This document shows, in pieces, positions 8,825 through 17,760 of a DNA stretch of 64,000 nucleotides (positions within the stretch are counted from its first letter, which is position 1; each line of letters begins with the position of its first letter). Under the pieces are notes generated by a model that had not been told where the DNA came from, did no database searches, and was given only the letters and a program-made list of their open reading frames with translations. The DNA comes from Mycoplana rhizolycopersici. Its GTDB lineage: Bacteria > Pseudomonadota > Alphaproteobacteria > Rhizobiales > Rhizobiaceae. A program made the position numbers and the translations under genes. The stretch is from the NCBI RefSeq assembly GCF_013378445.1, contig NZ_JABXYK010000019.1, forward strand, positions 22,369-86,368, read 5' to 3'.

Positions 8825-11287
8825 ATGGCTTCGGTTGAAATGGCAGCGACGAAGGAAGAGGCGGCCGCCCCGAAGGGAAGGGCGGCTGGGCTGGACCCGG
8901 ATGAGCTTCGTCTGATCGATGCCTACTGGCGGGCGTCGAACTACCTGTCCGTGGGCCAGATCTACCTGCTCGACAATCCGCTGCTGCGGGCGCCGCTGAA
9001 GCGCGAACACATCAAGCCACGCCTGCTCGGCCACTGGGGCACGTCTCCCGGCCTTAACATGCTCTACGTGCATCTCAACCGGGTCATCCGGCGCGACGAC
9101 CTGAACATGATCTACGTGATTGGTCCCGGACACGGCGGGCCGTCGCTGGTGGCGCATGCCTATCTGGAAGGCACCTACAGCGAGTTCTATCCGAACATCA
9201 GCCAGGATGCGGAGGGGATGCAACGGCTGTTCAAGCAGTTCAGCTTTCCCGGCGGCATTCCGAGCCATGTCGCGCCCGAGACGCCCGGCAGCATCCATGA
9301 AGGCGGCGAACTCGGCTACGCGCTGAGCCACGCCTATGGTGCCGCCTTCGACAATCCCGACCTGATCGTCGCCTGCGTCGTCGGCGACGGCGAGGCGGAG
9401 ACCGGGCCGCTTGCCACCGGCTGGCAGGGAAACAAGTTCCTCAATCCGGCCAGAGACGGCTGCGTGCTGCCGATCCTGCACCTGAACGGGTACAAGATCG
9501 CCAATCCCTGTTTCCTCGCCCGCATTCCCAAGGAGGAGTTGCAGAAATTCTTCGAGGGCATGGGCTACAAGCCGCACTTCGTCGAAGGCCATGAGCCGGA
9601 GGACGTCCATCGCCAGCTTGCGGACGTCATGGACACGGCCGTCAGCGAGATCCGCCACATCTGGGCCGACGCCCGCGAGAACGGCAACCTCAAGCGGCCC
9701 GCCTGGCCGATGATCGTCTTCCGCACGCCGAAAGGCTGGACGTGCCCGGAAGAGATAGACGGCAAGAAATGCGAGGGCTACTGGCGCTCGCACCAGGTGC
9801 CGATGGGCGACATGGACAAGCCGGAGCACATCCGCATCCTCGAGCAATGGATGAAGAGCTATCGTCCGGACGAACTGTTCGACGGCGACGGGCGGTTGAA
9901 GCCGGAAATCGCAGCGCTGGCGCCGGTGGGGCGGCGGCGGATGAGCGACAATCCGCATGCCAATGGCGGTATTCTGCTGCGCGACCTGAAGATACCGGAC
10001 TTTCGTAAATACGCGGTCGAGGTTCCAAGTCCCGGCGCCACGACGGCGGAATCCGCCCGGGTGATGGGAAAATTCCTGCGCGATGTCATGAAGCAGAACC
10101 TCGGCGACAGCAATTTCCGCCTGTTCAGCCCTGACGAGAACAATTCCAACCGCTGGCAGGACGTGCTGGAGGTAACCGACCGCTGCTACATGGCGGAGAT
10201 CTATCCGGAGGACGACCACCTCTCCCCGGATGGCCGCATCATGGAAGTGCTCAGCGAGCACCAGTGCCAGGGCTGGCTGGAGGGCTACCTGCTGACCGGT
10301 CGGCACGGCTTCTTTTCCTGCTACGAGGCCTTCATCCACATCATCGATTCCATGTTCAACCAGCATGCCAAGTGGCTGAAGGTGTGCAACGAAATCCCCT
10401 GGCGCAGGCCGATCGCCTCGCTGAACTACTTCCTCAGTTCGCATGTCTGGCGGCAGGATCACAACGGCTTCAGCCACCAGGATCCGGGTTTCATCGACCA
10501 TGTCGTCAACAAGAAAGCCGAGGTCGTCCGTGTTTACCTGCCGCCGGATGCCAACACGCTGCTCTCGGTGACCGACCACTGCCTGCGCAGCCGCAATTAC
10601 GTCAACGTGGTGGTCGCAGGCAAGCAGCCGGCGCCGCAATGGCTGACGATGCCGGAAGCCGTCCGCCATTGCGCCATGGGCCTCGGCATTTGGGAGTGGG
10701 CGAGCAACGACAGGGGCGGGGAGCCGGATGTCGTGATGGCCTGCTGCGGCGACGTACCGACCCTGGAGACGCTCGCTGCCGTCCAACTCCTGCGCGAGCA
10801 CCTGCCCGAACTGAAGGTGCGGGTGATCAATGTGGTGAACCTGATGAAGCTGCAGCCGGCGGAAGAGCATCCGCACGGCCTGTCGGATCGCGATTTTGAT
10901 GCACTGTTCACGCGCGACAAGCCGATCATCTTCGCCTTCCATGGTTATCCCTGGCTGATCCACCGGCTGACCTATCGCCGGACGAACCACGGCAATCTCC
11001 ACGTGCGCGGTTACAAGGAGGAGGGCACGACGACGACGCCCTTCGACATGGTGGTCCTCAACGAGCTCGACCGGTTCCACCTGGTCGGTGACGTCATCGA
11101 CCGTCTGCCGCAGCTCGGCGCGCGCGCGGCCTATTTCAAGCAGGCGATCCAGGCCAAGCTGATCGAGCATCGCGAGTACATCGAGAAGCACGGCGACGAC
11201 ATGCCTTCGATCAGCGGATGGAAATGGGGCGTGAAGGAAGGGGCGAAGGCTGCCGCAGCGACGTCCACGGAAGGCGACAACGCATGA
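8825..11287 (+). CDS. xfp: Phosphoketolase (xylulose-5-P / fructose-6-P)
   Basis: An 820-residue thiamine-diphosphate enzyme of full family length, starting at 8825 after GGGAGGC. It cleaves xylulose 5-phosphate (and often fructose 6-phosphate) with phosphate to give acetyl phosphate plus glyceraldehyde 3-phosphate or erythrose 4-phosphate. Family signatures are visible in order: [42 protein letters not shown], the diphosphate-binding GDGEAETGP near residue 188, [28 protein letters not shown] and [21 protein letters not shown]. The [15 protein letters not shown] region near the C-terminus is also typical. No acetate kinase or phosphotransacetylase gene is next to it in this window. It may be co-transcribed with the following glucoamylase-like gene, 110 bases downstream. 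Confidence 0.95.
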   Translation: MASVEMAATKEEAAAPKGRAAGLDPDELRLIDAYWRASNYLSVGQIYLLDNPLLRAPLKREHIKPRLLGHWGTSPGLNMLYVHLNRVIRRDDLNMIYVIGPGHGGPSLVAHAYLEGTYSEFYPNISQDAEGMQRLFKQFSFPGGIPSHVAPETPGSIHEGGELGYALSHAYGAAFDNPDLIVACVVGDGEAETGPLATGWQGNKFLNPARDGCVLPILHLNGYKIANPCFLARIPKEELQKFFEGMGYKPHFVEGHEPEDVHRQLADVMDTAVSEIRHIWADARENGNLKRPAWPMIVFRTPKGWTCPEEIDGKKCEGYWRSHQVPMGDMDKPEHIRILEQWMKSYRPDELFDGDGRLKPEIAALAPVGRRRMSDNPHANGGILLRDLKIPDFRKYAVEVPSPGATTAESARVMGKFLRDVMKQNLGDSNFRLFSPDENNSNRWQDVLEVTDRCYMAEIYPEDDHLSPDGRIMEVLSEHQCQGWLEGYLLTGRHGFFSCYEAFIHIIDSMFNQHAKWLKVCNEIPWRRPIASLNYFLSSHVWRQDHNGFSHQDPGFIDHVVNKKAEVVRVYLPPDANTLLSVTDHCLRSRNYVNVVVAGKQPAPQWLTMPEAVRHCAMGLGIWEWASNDRGGEPDVVMACCGDVPTLETLAAVQLLREHLPELKVRVINVVNLMKLQPAEEHPHGLSDRDFDALFTRDKPIIFAFHGYPWLIHRLTYRRTNHGNLHVRGYKEEGTTTTPFDMVVLNELDRFHLVGDVIDRLPQLGARAAYFKQAIQAKLIEHREYIEKHGDDMPSISGWKWGVKEGAKAAAATSTEGDNA

Positions 11288-11397
11288 CGGCTCGCTTCGG
11301 CACCTGCGGGTACCGCAACACCGGGTGCGCTCCGAAAATGACGTTGTCTTGCGCGGAGTGGAGGGAACCGCAAAGCACATCCGGCAGTTGATTGGCC

Positions 11398-12717
11398 ATG
11401 TCAAATTTGTTGTCGACCGATCCCGAACTGAAGCGGATGCCGACCGAGCAGGATCTCGGTCGGCTCCAGTTCACCACCATTCTCTATTACCTGCACTGCA
11501 CCAATCCGGATAACGGGCTCGTCCGTGACAAGACCCAGCCGGATGCGCCGGCCAGCATCGCCGCCATCGGCATGGCGCTCGCCACCATTCCCGTCCTCGT
11601 CGAGCGCGGCATCATCATTCGCAAGTTCGCCGCCAAGATCGCCCGCCGGCGACTGGAATTCCTGCTGGAGCTGCCGCAAGGGCCGGAACCCGACGCCTCT
11701 GGCTACAAGGGGTTCTTCTATCATTTCCTCGATATCGAGACGGGGCGTCGGGTCTGGGAATGCGAACTGTCGACGATCGATTCGGCGTTCCTCTTTGCCG
11801 GCGCCCTGACGGTGGCAGCCTATTTCGATGGGCCGGTGGTAGAAGAAGCCGAGATCCGCCGCCTCGCAAACGCACTTTACGAACGGGCCGATTGGAACTG
11901 GGCGCGCGACGGCGGCCTCACGCTGAGCCATGGCTGGCGGCCGGAAAACGGCTTCATTCCCTATCGCTGGCGGGGCTACGACGAAGGCCTGCTTCTCTAC
12001 ATCCTCGGTCTGGGCTCGCCGACCCATCCGCTGCCGGCGGACTCCTATGCCGCCTACACCGGCAGCTATGAGTGGCGCAACATTTACGGGCGCGAACTGC
12101 TTTATTCGGGGCCGCTCTTCACCCATCAGCTGTCGCACATGTGGATCGATTTCCGGGGCATCCGCGACGCGTTCATGCGCGAGCACAACAGCGACTATTT
12201 CCTGAACAGCCGGCACGCCACATTCGTCCAGCAGGAATACGCCATTCGCAACCCGATGAATTTCGCCGGCTACGGCGAACATTGCTGGGGCTTCACGGCT
12301 TGCGACGGTCCCGGCTGGACCAAACGCAACGTCGATGGCATCGACAGGGAGTTCTTCGACTACATCGCCCGCGGTGCTCCTTATGGCCCCGACGACGGAA
12401 CGGTGGCGCCCTGGGCGGTCGTCGCCTCGCTGCCGTTCGCACCCGAGATCGTCATCCCCACCATCAGCCACTTCGCGCGCATGGATCTCGGCATGACGCA
12501 TCTCTACGGCTTCAAGCCCTCCTTCAATCGATCCTTTGCGATGGAAAACGGTCACACCGGCTGGTGGGTCAGTCCCTACCACTTCGGCATCGATCAGGGG
12601 CCCGTCGTCCTGATGATCGAGAACTACAGGAGCGAGCTCCTGTGGAACATCATGCGCCACTGCGAGCCGCTGGTCGTGGGCTTGCGGCGCGCCGGCTTCT
12701 CCGGCGGCTGGCTGTGA
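11398..12717 (+). CDS. Glucoamylase-like protein (PF10091, GH144-related)
   Basis: A 439-residue protein with the alpha/alpha-toroid glucoamylase-like fold signature: SHGWRPENGFIPYRWRGYDE, LLLYILGLGSPTHPLP, PLFTHQLSHMWIDFRGIRD, DYFLNSRHATFVQQ and HCWGFTACDGPGW. These match PF10091, the family that includes bacterial endo-beta-1,2-glucanases (GH144) and the C-terminal domain of cyclic beta-1,2-glucan synthases. No signal peptide is evident, so it would act on an intracellular substrate, unlike many secreted relatives. The start is uncertain: ATG at 11398 is used, a TTG at 11392 is in frame, and neither has a strong ribosome site. Its position behind phosphoketolase suggests a role in glucan or oligosaccharide turnover, which is inference. 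Confidence 0.75.
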   Translation: MSNLLSTDPELKRMPTEQDLGRLQFTTILYYLHCTNPDNGLVRDKTQPDAPASIAAIGMALATIPVLVERGIIIRKFAAKIARRRLEFLLELPQGPEPDASGYKGFFYHFLDIETGRRVWECELSTIDSAFLFAGALTVAAYFDGPVVEEAEIRRLANALYERADWNWARDGGLTLSHGWRPENGFIPYRWRGYDEGLLLYILGLGSPTHPLPADSYAAYTGSYEWRNIYGRELLYSGPLFTHQLSHMWIDFRGIRDAFMREHNSDYFLNSRHATFVQQEYAIRNPMNFAGYGEHCWGFTACDGPGWTKRNVDGIDREFFDYIARGAPYGPDDGTVAPWAVVASLPFAPEIVIPTISHFARMDLGMTHLYGFKPSFNRSFAMENGHTGWWVSPYHFGIDQGPVVLMIENYRSELLWNIMRHCEPLVVGLRRAGFSGGWL

Positions 12718-12736
12718 GTGCGGGGCTTGTTCCGCG

Positions 12737-12901
12737 CTACGCCGGATTGCACGCCATCCCGTTGCGGCGGGCATTGTCGAGGCAGTCGCTCCGGTTCACG
12801 TAGGACTCGGTGGAAGCGCCGACGATCCGACCGTTTGCCGCAGTCCTGCGCCAGCGCCACCGCCCGCCGCTCTGATAGATTTCCCAGGTGTCCCCGTTCA
12901 T
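12737..12901 (-). CDS. DUF1508 / YegP-like small protein
   Basis: A 54-residue protein. The ATG at 12901 has an AGGAG site just upstream; the longer open frame to 13087 reads through non-conserved sequence and a terminator, so it is not used. The whole protein is one YegP-type repeat: WEIYQSGGRWRWRRTAANGR followed by IVGASTESYVNRSDCLDNA. Family members consist of one or two such units folding as a small beta/alpha domain of unknown function. The gene converges on the glucoamylase-like gene with 19 bases between stops. It is downstream of nrdJ but separated by a terminator. Confidence 0.8.
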   Translation of the reverse strand: MNGDTWEIYQSGGRWRWRRTAANGRIVGASTESYVNRSDCLDNARRNGMACNPA

Positions 12902-13074
12902 GGTCAACTCCTCTCGGTCTGGGGTGACGCTAGGTGATTCGTAAAGGGTGCTCCACGAACTGAACGCAATCATGGATTGCTGTTTCGGTGGCGTCGGTTG
13001 AGTGGCGGCCGACGTATGCGACAGATGGAAAGTTCCGCATCCCGACACTCCGAATGCCGTGCCCCAAAATGCAA

Positions 13075-13099
13075 TAAGCCCGCTCAAACGGCGGGCTTA
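13075..13099 (-). terminator. Rho-independent terminator of nrdJ
   Basis: Perfect 9-bp stem TAAGCCCGC/GCGGGCTTA with a 7-base loop. On the minus strand it is followed by TTGCATTTTGG. It lies 54 bases past the nrdJ stop. Confidence 0.8.
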
Positions 13100-13152
13100 C
13101 GGCAATTCTTGAGGCCAGGTCCTGGCGTTGCGTTATCGGTCTATATGCCGGA

Positions 13153-16100
13153 TCAGCTGCACCCGCTCGTCGCACCGCAGGTGTCGCACTTCTCGCAGGT
13201 GCCGTTGCGCACCATCGTGAAGTTCTGGCACTCCGAGCACATGTTGCCGGTGTAGCCCTGGGCGATCGAGCGCATGCGGCGTTCGTTCTCCACCTTCTTC
13301 GCCTCCGCCTTGGCGGATGCCGCTTCGGCTGCGGCCTTGTCGGAGAAGAGGGCGGTCACGCCCTGTTCGGCTTCGGTCGTGACCTCGACGGACGCTTCCT
13401 CTGCGATCTCTTCGGCCAGTTCGACAGCGCGCTCCTCGTAGTCGCGCTTGAAGGCGACGATTTCCGAAGTCGAGATTGCTGTGGCCGTTTCCAGCTTGCG
13501 GGCGGCGTTGCCGGCAAAGGCGGTGACGTTGCCGCCGCCGGAAGCCTTGGCGGGAGCCGCCGTCGCCGCGCCCTTCGGTTCGCCGAGCTGGCGCTCGCCG
13601 CCGGAGACGAGCGTCGGCTTGTAGCCGCGGGTCCAGCCGGTCGAGACGAGGTTGGTCTTGCCTTCCTGGATGCCCTTGCCGAGTGCGGTGTTGCCGAAGT
13701 CGGAGGTGTCGACATGGGCGAGGTCGTGGCGGCCGAGATAGGAGACGGCGAGTTCGCGGAACACGTAGTCGAGGATCGATGTCGCGTTCTTGATCGCGTC
13801 GTTGCCCTGCACCATGCCGGCCGGCTCGAACTTGGTGAAGGTGAAGGCCTCCACGTATTCTTCCAGCGGCACGCCGTATTGCAGGCCGAGCGAGATGGCG
13901 ATCGCGAAGTTGTTCATCATCGCCCGGAAGGCAGCACCTTCCTTGTGCATGTCGATGAAGATCTCGCCGAGGCGGCCGTCACCGAATTCGCCGGTGCGCA
14001 GATACACCTTGTGCCCGCCGACGACGGCCTTCTGGGTATAGCCCTGGCGGCGGTTCGGCAGCTTCTCGCGCTCGCGGGTGACGCGCTCGATGATCCGCTC
14101 GACGATCTTCTCGGTCACGGTGACGGCCTGGGCGGCCGCAGGTGCTGCGACCAGTTCCTCGACCGCATCCTCGTCCTCCTCGTCCTCGATCAGCGAGGCG
14201 TTGAGCGGCTGCGACAGCTTCGAACCGTCGCGGTAGAGCGCGTTGGCCTTCAGGGCCAGCTTCCACGAAAGCATGTAGGCGTTCTTGCAGTCCTCGACGG
14301 TCGCCTCGTTCGGCATGTTGATCGTCTTGGAGATCGCACCCGAGATGAACGGCTGGGCGGCCGCCATCATGCGGATGTGGCTTTCGACCGAGAGGTAGCG
14401 CTTGCCGATCTTGCCGCAGGGGTTGGCGCAATCGAAGACGGGCAGGTGCTCGGCCTTCAGGAACGGCGCGCCCTCCAGCGTCATCGCGCCGCAGACGTGG
14501 ATGTTGGCGGCCTCGATGTCCTTGCGCGAGAAACCGATGTGCTCGAGCAGGTTGAAGCCCACGTCGGCAAGCTGTGCGTCGGTGACCTTCAGCGTCTCCT
14601 TGAGGAAGTCGGCGCCGAGCGTCCACTGGTTGAAGACGAACTTGATGTCGAAGGCGGCCTTCAGCGCGCCGTTGACGGCGGCGATCTTCTCGTCCGTGAA
14701 GCCCTTGGCCTTCAACGAGCCGGGATTGATGCCGGGCGCCTGGTTCATGTTGCCGTGGCCGACCGCATAGGCCTCGATCTCGGCGATCTGGGCTTCCGAG
14801 TAGCCGAGCGTGCGCAGCGCTTCGGGAACGGCGCGGTTGATGATCTTGAAGTAGCCGCCGCCGGCGAGCTTCTTGAACTTCACCAGCGCGAAGTCTGGCT
14901 CGATGCCGGTGGTGTCGCAGTCCATGACGAGGCCGATCGTGCCGGTCGGCGCGATCACCGAGACCTGCGCGTTGCGATAGCCGTGCTTCTCGCCGAGCTC
15001 GACGGCCTTGTCCCAGGCGAGCATCGCGTGGGTGATCAGGTCCTGGTCCGGGCAATCGTCATGGATGAGGCCGACCGGGTTGATCGAGAGCTTCTCGTAG
15101 CCGGTCGTCTCGCCGTAAGCTGCGCGGCGGTGGTTGCGCATGACGCGCAGCATGTTGTCACGGTTCGGCGCAAAGCCCGGGAAGGTGCCGAGCTCGCCGG
15201 CCATTTCGGCAGACGTCGCATAGCATACGCCGGTCATGATCGCCGTCAGGGCACCGGCGATGGCGCGGCCTTCAGCCGAGTCGTAAGGAATGCCCGACGA
15301 CATCAAAAGGCCGCCGATATTCGCATAGCCAAGGCCGAGCGTGCGGTATTCGTAGGAGAGCTCGGCGATCTGGCGGGACGGGAACTGCGCCATCATGACC
15401 GAGACTTCCAGCACGATCGTCCACAGTCGGACGGCATGCTCGTAGTCGGCGATGTTGATGTTCTTCGTCGTCGCGTCCTTGAACTGCAGGAGGTTCAGCG
15501 AGGCGAGGTTGCAGGCCGTGTCGTCGAGGAACATGTATTCCGAGCACGGGTTGGACGCGCGGATCGGGCCGGCGGCCGGGCAGGTGTGCCAGTCGTTCAT
15601 CGTTGTGTTGAAGTGCAGGCCCGGATCGGCGGATGCCCAGGCGGCATACGAGATCGATTCCCACAGGTCGCGCGCCTTCAGCGTCTTCATGACGCGGCCG
15701 TCCTTGCGGGCCGTCAGGTTCCATTCCCCGTCATTTTCCACTGCGCGCAGAAAATCGTCCTTGATCGAGACGGAGTTGTTGGAGTTCTGGCCCGAAACGG
15801 TCAGGTAGGCTTCCGAATCCCAGTCCGTATCGTAGGTCTTGAACTCGATGTCCTTGTAGCCCTGCTTGGCGAACTGGATCACGCGCTTGATGTAGTTTTC
15901 CGGAACCAGGGACTTCTTGGCCGCGCGGATCTCGCGCTTCAAGGCGGGGTTCTCGTTGGGATCGAAGCAGGCGTCGTTGTCGGCCGCGCAGTTGATGCAG
16001 GCCTTCATGATCGCCTTCAGGTGCGTGGCGACGATCTTTGAGCCGGTGACGAGCGCTGCGACCTTCTGCTCTTCCTTCACCTTCCAGTTGATGTATTCCT

Positions 16101-16971
16101 CGATATCCGGATGGTCGATGTCGACCACGACCATCTTGGCCGCGCGCCGAGTCGTGCCGCCCGACTTGATTGCGCCCGCCGCACGGTCGCCGATCTTGAG
16201 GAAGCTCATCAGGCCGGAGGAACGGCCGCCGCCGGAAAGCTTTTCGCCTTCGCCGCGCAGGTGGCTGAAGTTGGAGCCGGTGCCGGAGCCGTATTTGAAG
16301 AGGCGCGCTTCACGCACCCACAGGTCCATGATGCCGTTCTCGTTGACGAGATCGTCCTCGACCGACTGGATGAAGCAGGCGTGCGGCTGGGGATGCTCGT
16401 AGGCCGACTTGGACTTTGTGAGCTTGCCGGTGAAGGGGTCGACATAGAAGTGACCCTGGCCGGGACCGTCGATGCCGTAGGCCCAGTGCAGGCCGGTGTT
16501 GAACCACTGCGGCGAGTTGGGGGCGACGCGCTGGGTGGCGAGCATGTAGGCGAGCTCGTCCTTGAAGGCGGACGCATCTTCTTCCGATGCGAAGTAGCCG
16601 CCCTTCCAGCCCCAGTAGGTCCAGGTGCCGGCGAGACGGTCGAACACCTGGCGGGCATCGGTCTCCGAGCCGTAGCGCTCACCCTCGGGGAGCGCCTTCA
16701 GGGCTTCGGTGTCGGCAACGGAACGCCACAGGAAGGAGGGGACGTCGTTCTCCTCGACCTTCTTCAGCTTCGCAGGAACACCCGCCTTGCGGAAATACTT
16801 CTGCGCCAGGATGTCGGCTGCGACCTGGCTGAACTGCGCGGGAACGTCGATGTCGGCGAGCCGGAAGACGATCGAGCCGTCCGGGTTCTTGATCTCGCTG
16901 GTGGCCTTGCGGAATTCGATCTCTGCATAGGCCGATTGGCCCTGCTTGGTGAAGCGACGTTCTATGCGCAT
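13153..16971 (-). CDS. nrdJ: Adenosylcobalamin-dependent ribonucleotide reductase (class II)
   Basis: A 1272-residue class II ribonucleotide reductase, converting ribonucleotides to deoxyribonucleotides with adenosylcobalamin as radical generator; it needs no oxygen and no small subunit. The start at 16971 ([12 protein letters not shown]) follows AGGGA; in-frame residues upstream are not family-like. Visible landmarks: [14 protein letters not shown], a [12 protein letters not shown] loop, [20 protein letters not shown], the active-site region [41 protein letters not shown], and a C-terminal zinc ribbon with paired cysteines ([16 protein letters not shown]) after an alanine/glutamate-rich linker. 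This long form with a zinc ribbon is the normal alphaproteobacterial type. Upstream lies a pair of NrdR-like boxes, so repression by NrdR when dNTPs are high is likely. It appears monocistronic with its own terminator. Confidence 0.97.
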   Translation of the reverse strand: MRIERRFTKQGQSAYAEIEFRKATSEIKNPDGSIVFRLADIDVPAQFSQVAADILAQKYFRKAGVPAKLKKVEENDVPSFLWRSVADTEALKALPEGERYGSETDARQVFDRLAGTWTYWGWKGGYFASEEDASAFKDELAYMLATQRVAPNSPQWFNTGLHWAYGIDGPGQGHFYVDPFTGKLTKSKSAYEHPQPHACFIQSVEDDLVNENGIMDLWVREARLFKYGSGTGSNFSHLRGEGEKLSGGGRSSGLMSFLKIGDRAAGAIKSGGTTRRAAKMVVVDIDHPDIEEYINWKVKEEQKVAALVTGSKIVATHLKAIMKACINCAADNDACFDPNENPALKREIRAAKKSLVPENYIKRVIQFAKQGYKDIEFKTYDTDWDSEAYLTVSGQNSNNSVSIKDDFLRAVENDGEWNLTARKDGRVMKTLKARDLWESISYAAWASADPGLHFNTTMNDWHTCPAAGPIRASNPCSEYMFLDDTACNLASLNLLQFKDATTKNINIADYEHAVRLWTIVLEVSVMMAQFPSRQIAELSYEYRTLGLGYANIGGLLMSSGIPYDSAEGRAIAGALTAIMTGVCYATSAEMAGELGTFPGFAPNRDNMLRVMRNHRRAAYGETTGYEKLSINPVGLIHDDCPDQDLITHAMLAWDKAVELGEKHGYRNAQVSVIAPTGTIGLVMDCDTTGIEPDFALVKFKKLAGGGYFKIINRAVPEALRTLGYSEAQIAEIEAYAVGHGNMNQAPGINPGSLKAKGFTDEKIAAVNGALKAAFDIKFVFNQWTLGADFLKETLKVTDAQLADVGFNLLEHIGFSRKDIEAANIHVCGAMTLEGAPFLKAEHLPVFDCANPCGKIGKRYLSVESHIRMMAAAQPFISGAISKTINMPNEATVEDCKNAYMLSWKLALKANALYRDGSKLSQPLNASLIEDEEDEDAVEELVAAPAAAQAVTVTEKIVERIIERVTREREKLPNRRQGYTQKAVVGGHKVYLRTGEFGDGRLGEIFIDMHKEGAAFRAMMNNFAIAISLGLQYGVPLEEYVEAFTFTKFEPAGMVQGNDAIKNATSILDYVFRELAVSYLGRHDLAHVDTSDFGNTALGKGIQEGKTNLVSTGWTRGYKPTLVSGGERQLGEPKGAATAAPAKASGGGNVTAFAGNAARKLETATAISTSEIVAFKRDYEERAVELAEEIAEEASVEVTTEAEQGVTALFSDKAAAEAASAKAEAKKVENERRMRSIAQGYTGNMCSECQNFTMVRNGTCEKCDTCGATSGCS

Positions 16972-17095
16972 GGTCCGTTGTCCCTTTGGTTGTCGCGCGC
17001 CACCCGTGGCCGGGGCGCAATTGTCCATGACCGGCCGCGGTTCTTCGCAGCCAGCTCAAATTCTTCATTCTGTTCGGGAAACCCGTTCTTGCGGA

Positions 17096-17142
17096 ACCCT
17101 GTATCTTGTGCTGAGCATTGCTGCAAACACTAAATATAGTAT
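17096..17142 (-). promoter_or_regulatory. Paired NrdR boxes upstream of nrdJ
   Basis: Two 16-bp imperfect dyads match the NrdR-box consensus (ACACWATATATWGTGT): ACACTAAATATAGTAT at 17127-17142 (14 of 16) and ACCCTGTATCTTGTGC at 17096-17111 (12 of 16). Their starts are 31 bp apart, the three-helical-turn spacing typical of functional NrdR pairs. They lie 125-171 bases upstream of the nrdJ start. Confidence 0.75.
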
Positions 17143-17760
17143 TAACAGCTTCTTTACGCCAGTCTTTTGGCTGCTCCTGCCATCAGAAAATCGTGCGCAA
17201 AAACCTCCCCTGCGGCCGGCGGTCCATCCACCTCGACGCATGGTCACAAAACGCATTTTATTGATTGAAGGGCCCGGACTTAAAACTCTCGCGCCCTGCC
17301 GCAGTTGCAGCGTGGAAACCATTAACGACATGGCACCCGATTCCGTCAAGGGGTGGTTTATGACGGATTTGTGGACGCTAGATGTTGTGTGCGGTGCCTG
17401 TGGAAAATGGGGACATGTGGTAAATGCTGGAATTCCAGCCGGTTGAGGTGCCGCAGTTGAAGCTTGCGCCAATCAGTTGTGGAGAACCCAAGAAATAAGG
17501 GGCCAAAATTAAGGGTAGTTTGCGGCCTCTCTGCCACAGCGCGATTGCCATGGGACGGCGGATGTGGTTGCGGCGACTGGCCGCTTACACGATAGCCCCC
17601 GAATACCCTCAAAGGTGCCTTCACAAAGTCGCTTTTTGAAAGAAGAACCTAAATTAGTAGTATGTCGATTGTAACCGTGGCGCGTGCCGCGCTAGACTCG
17701 GCTATGGCATGCGGATTGTGTTGGAGTTCCGGCCCGTTCACATGCTGAATGGGAGGCTAC
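17143..17760. other. Non-coding region between nrdJ and the RTX protease
   Basis: About 620 bases between divergent genes. Several open frames exist but none has a ribosome site or recognisable protein. Three partial DnaA-box-like sequences of the form TGTGGANNN occur at 17370, 17399 and 17478. The segment near 17630-17680 is AT-rich and may carry the protease promoter, but I cannot assign -35/-10 elements. Confidence 0.45.

Noticed and set aside
8708..11404. An 898-codon open frame on the minus strand opposite phosphoketolase
   Set aside because: Its translation is rich in Arg, His, Val and Asp with no recognisable domain, and it lies exactly antisense to a complete, well-conserved enzyme. 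High GC content creates such frames.
13714..16041. A 775-codon plus-strand frame opposite nrdJ
   Set aside because: Antisense shadow of nrdJ; low-complexity Asp/Val/Arg/Leu composition and no ribosome site.
16972..17095. Cobalamin riboswitch in front of nrdJ
   Set aside because: I looked for a B12-box-like GCCACTG segment and the multi-helix leader before the B12-dependent reductase and found neither.
17143..17760. Possible small proteins in the long gap before the RTX protease
   Set aside because: The frames are short, overlapping on both strands, lack ribosome sites and have no hydrophobic or domain pattern.
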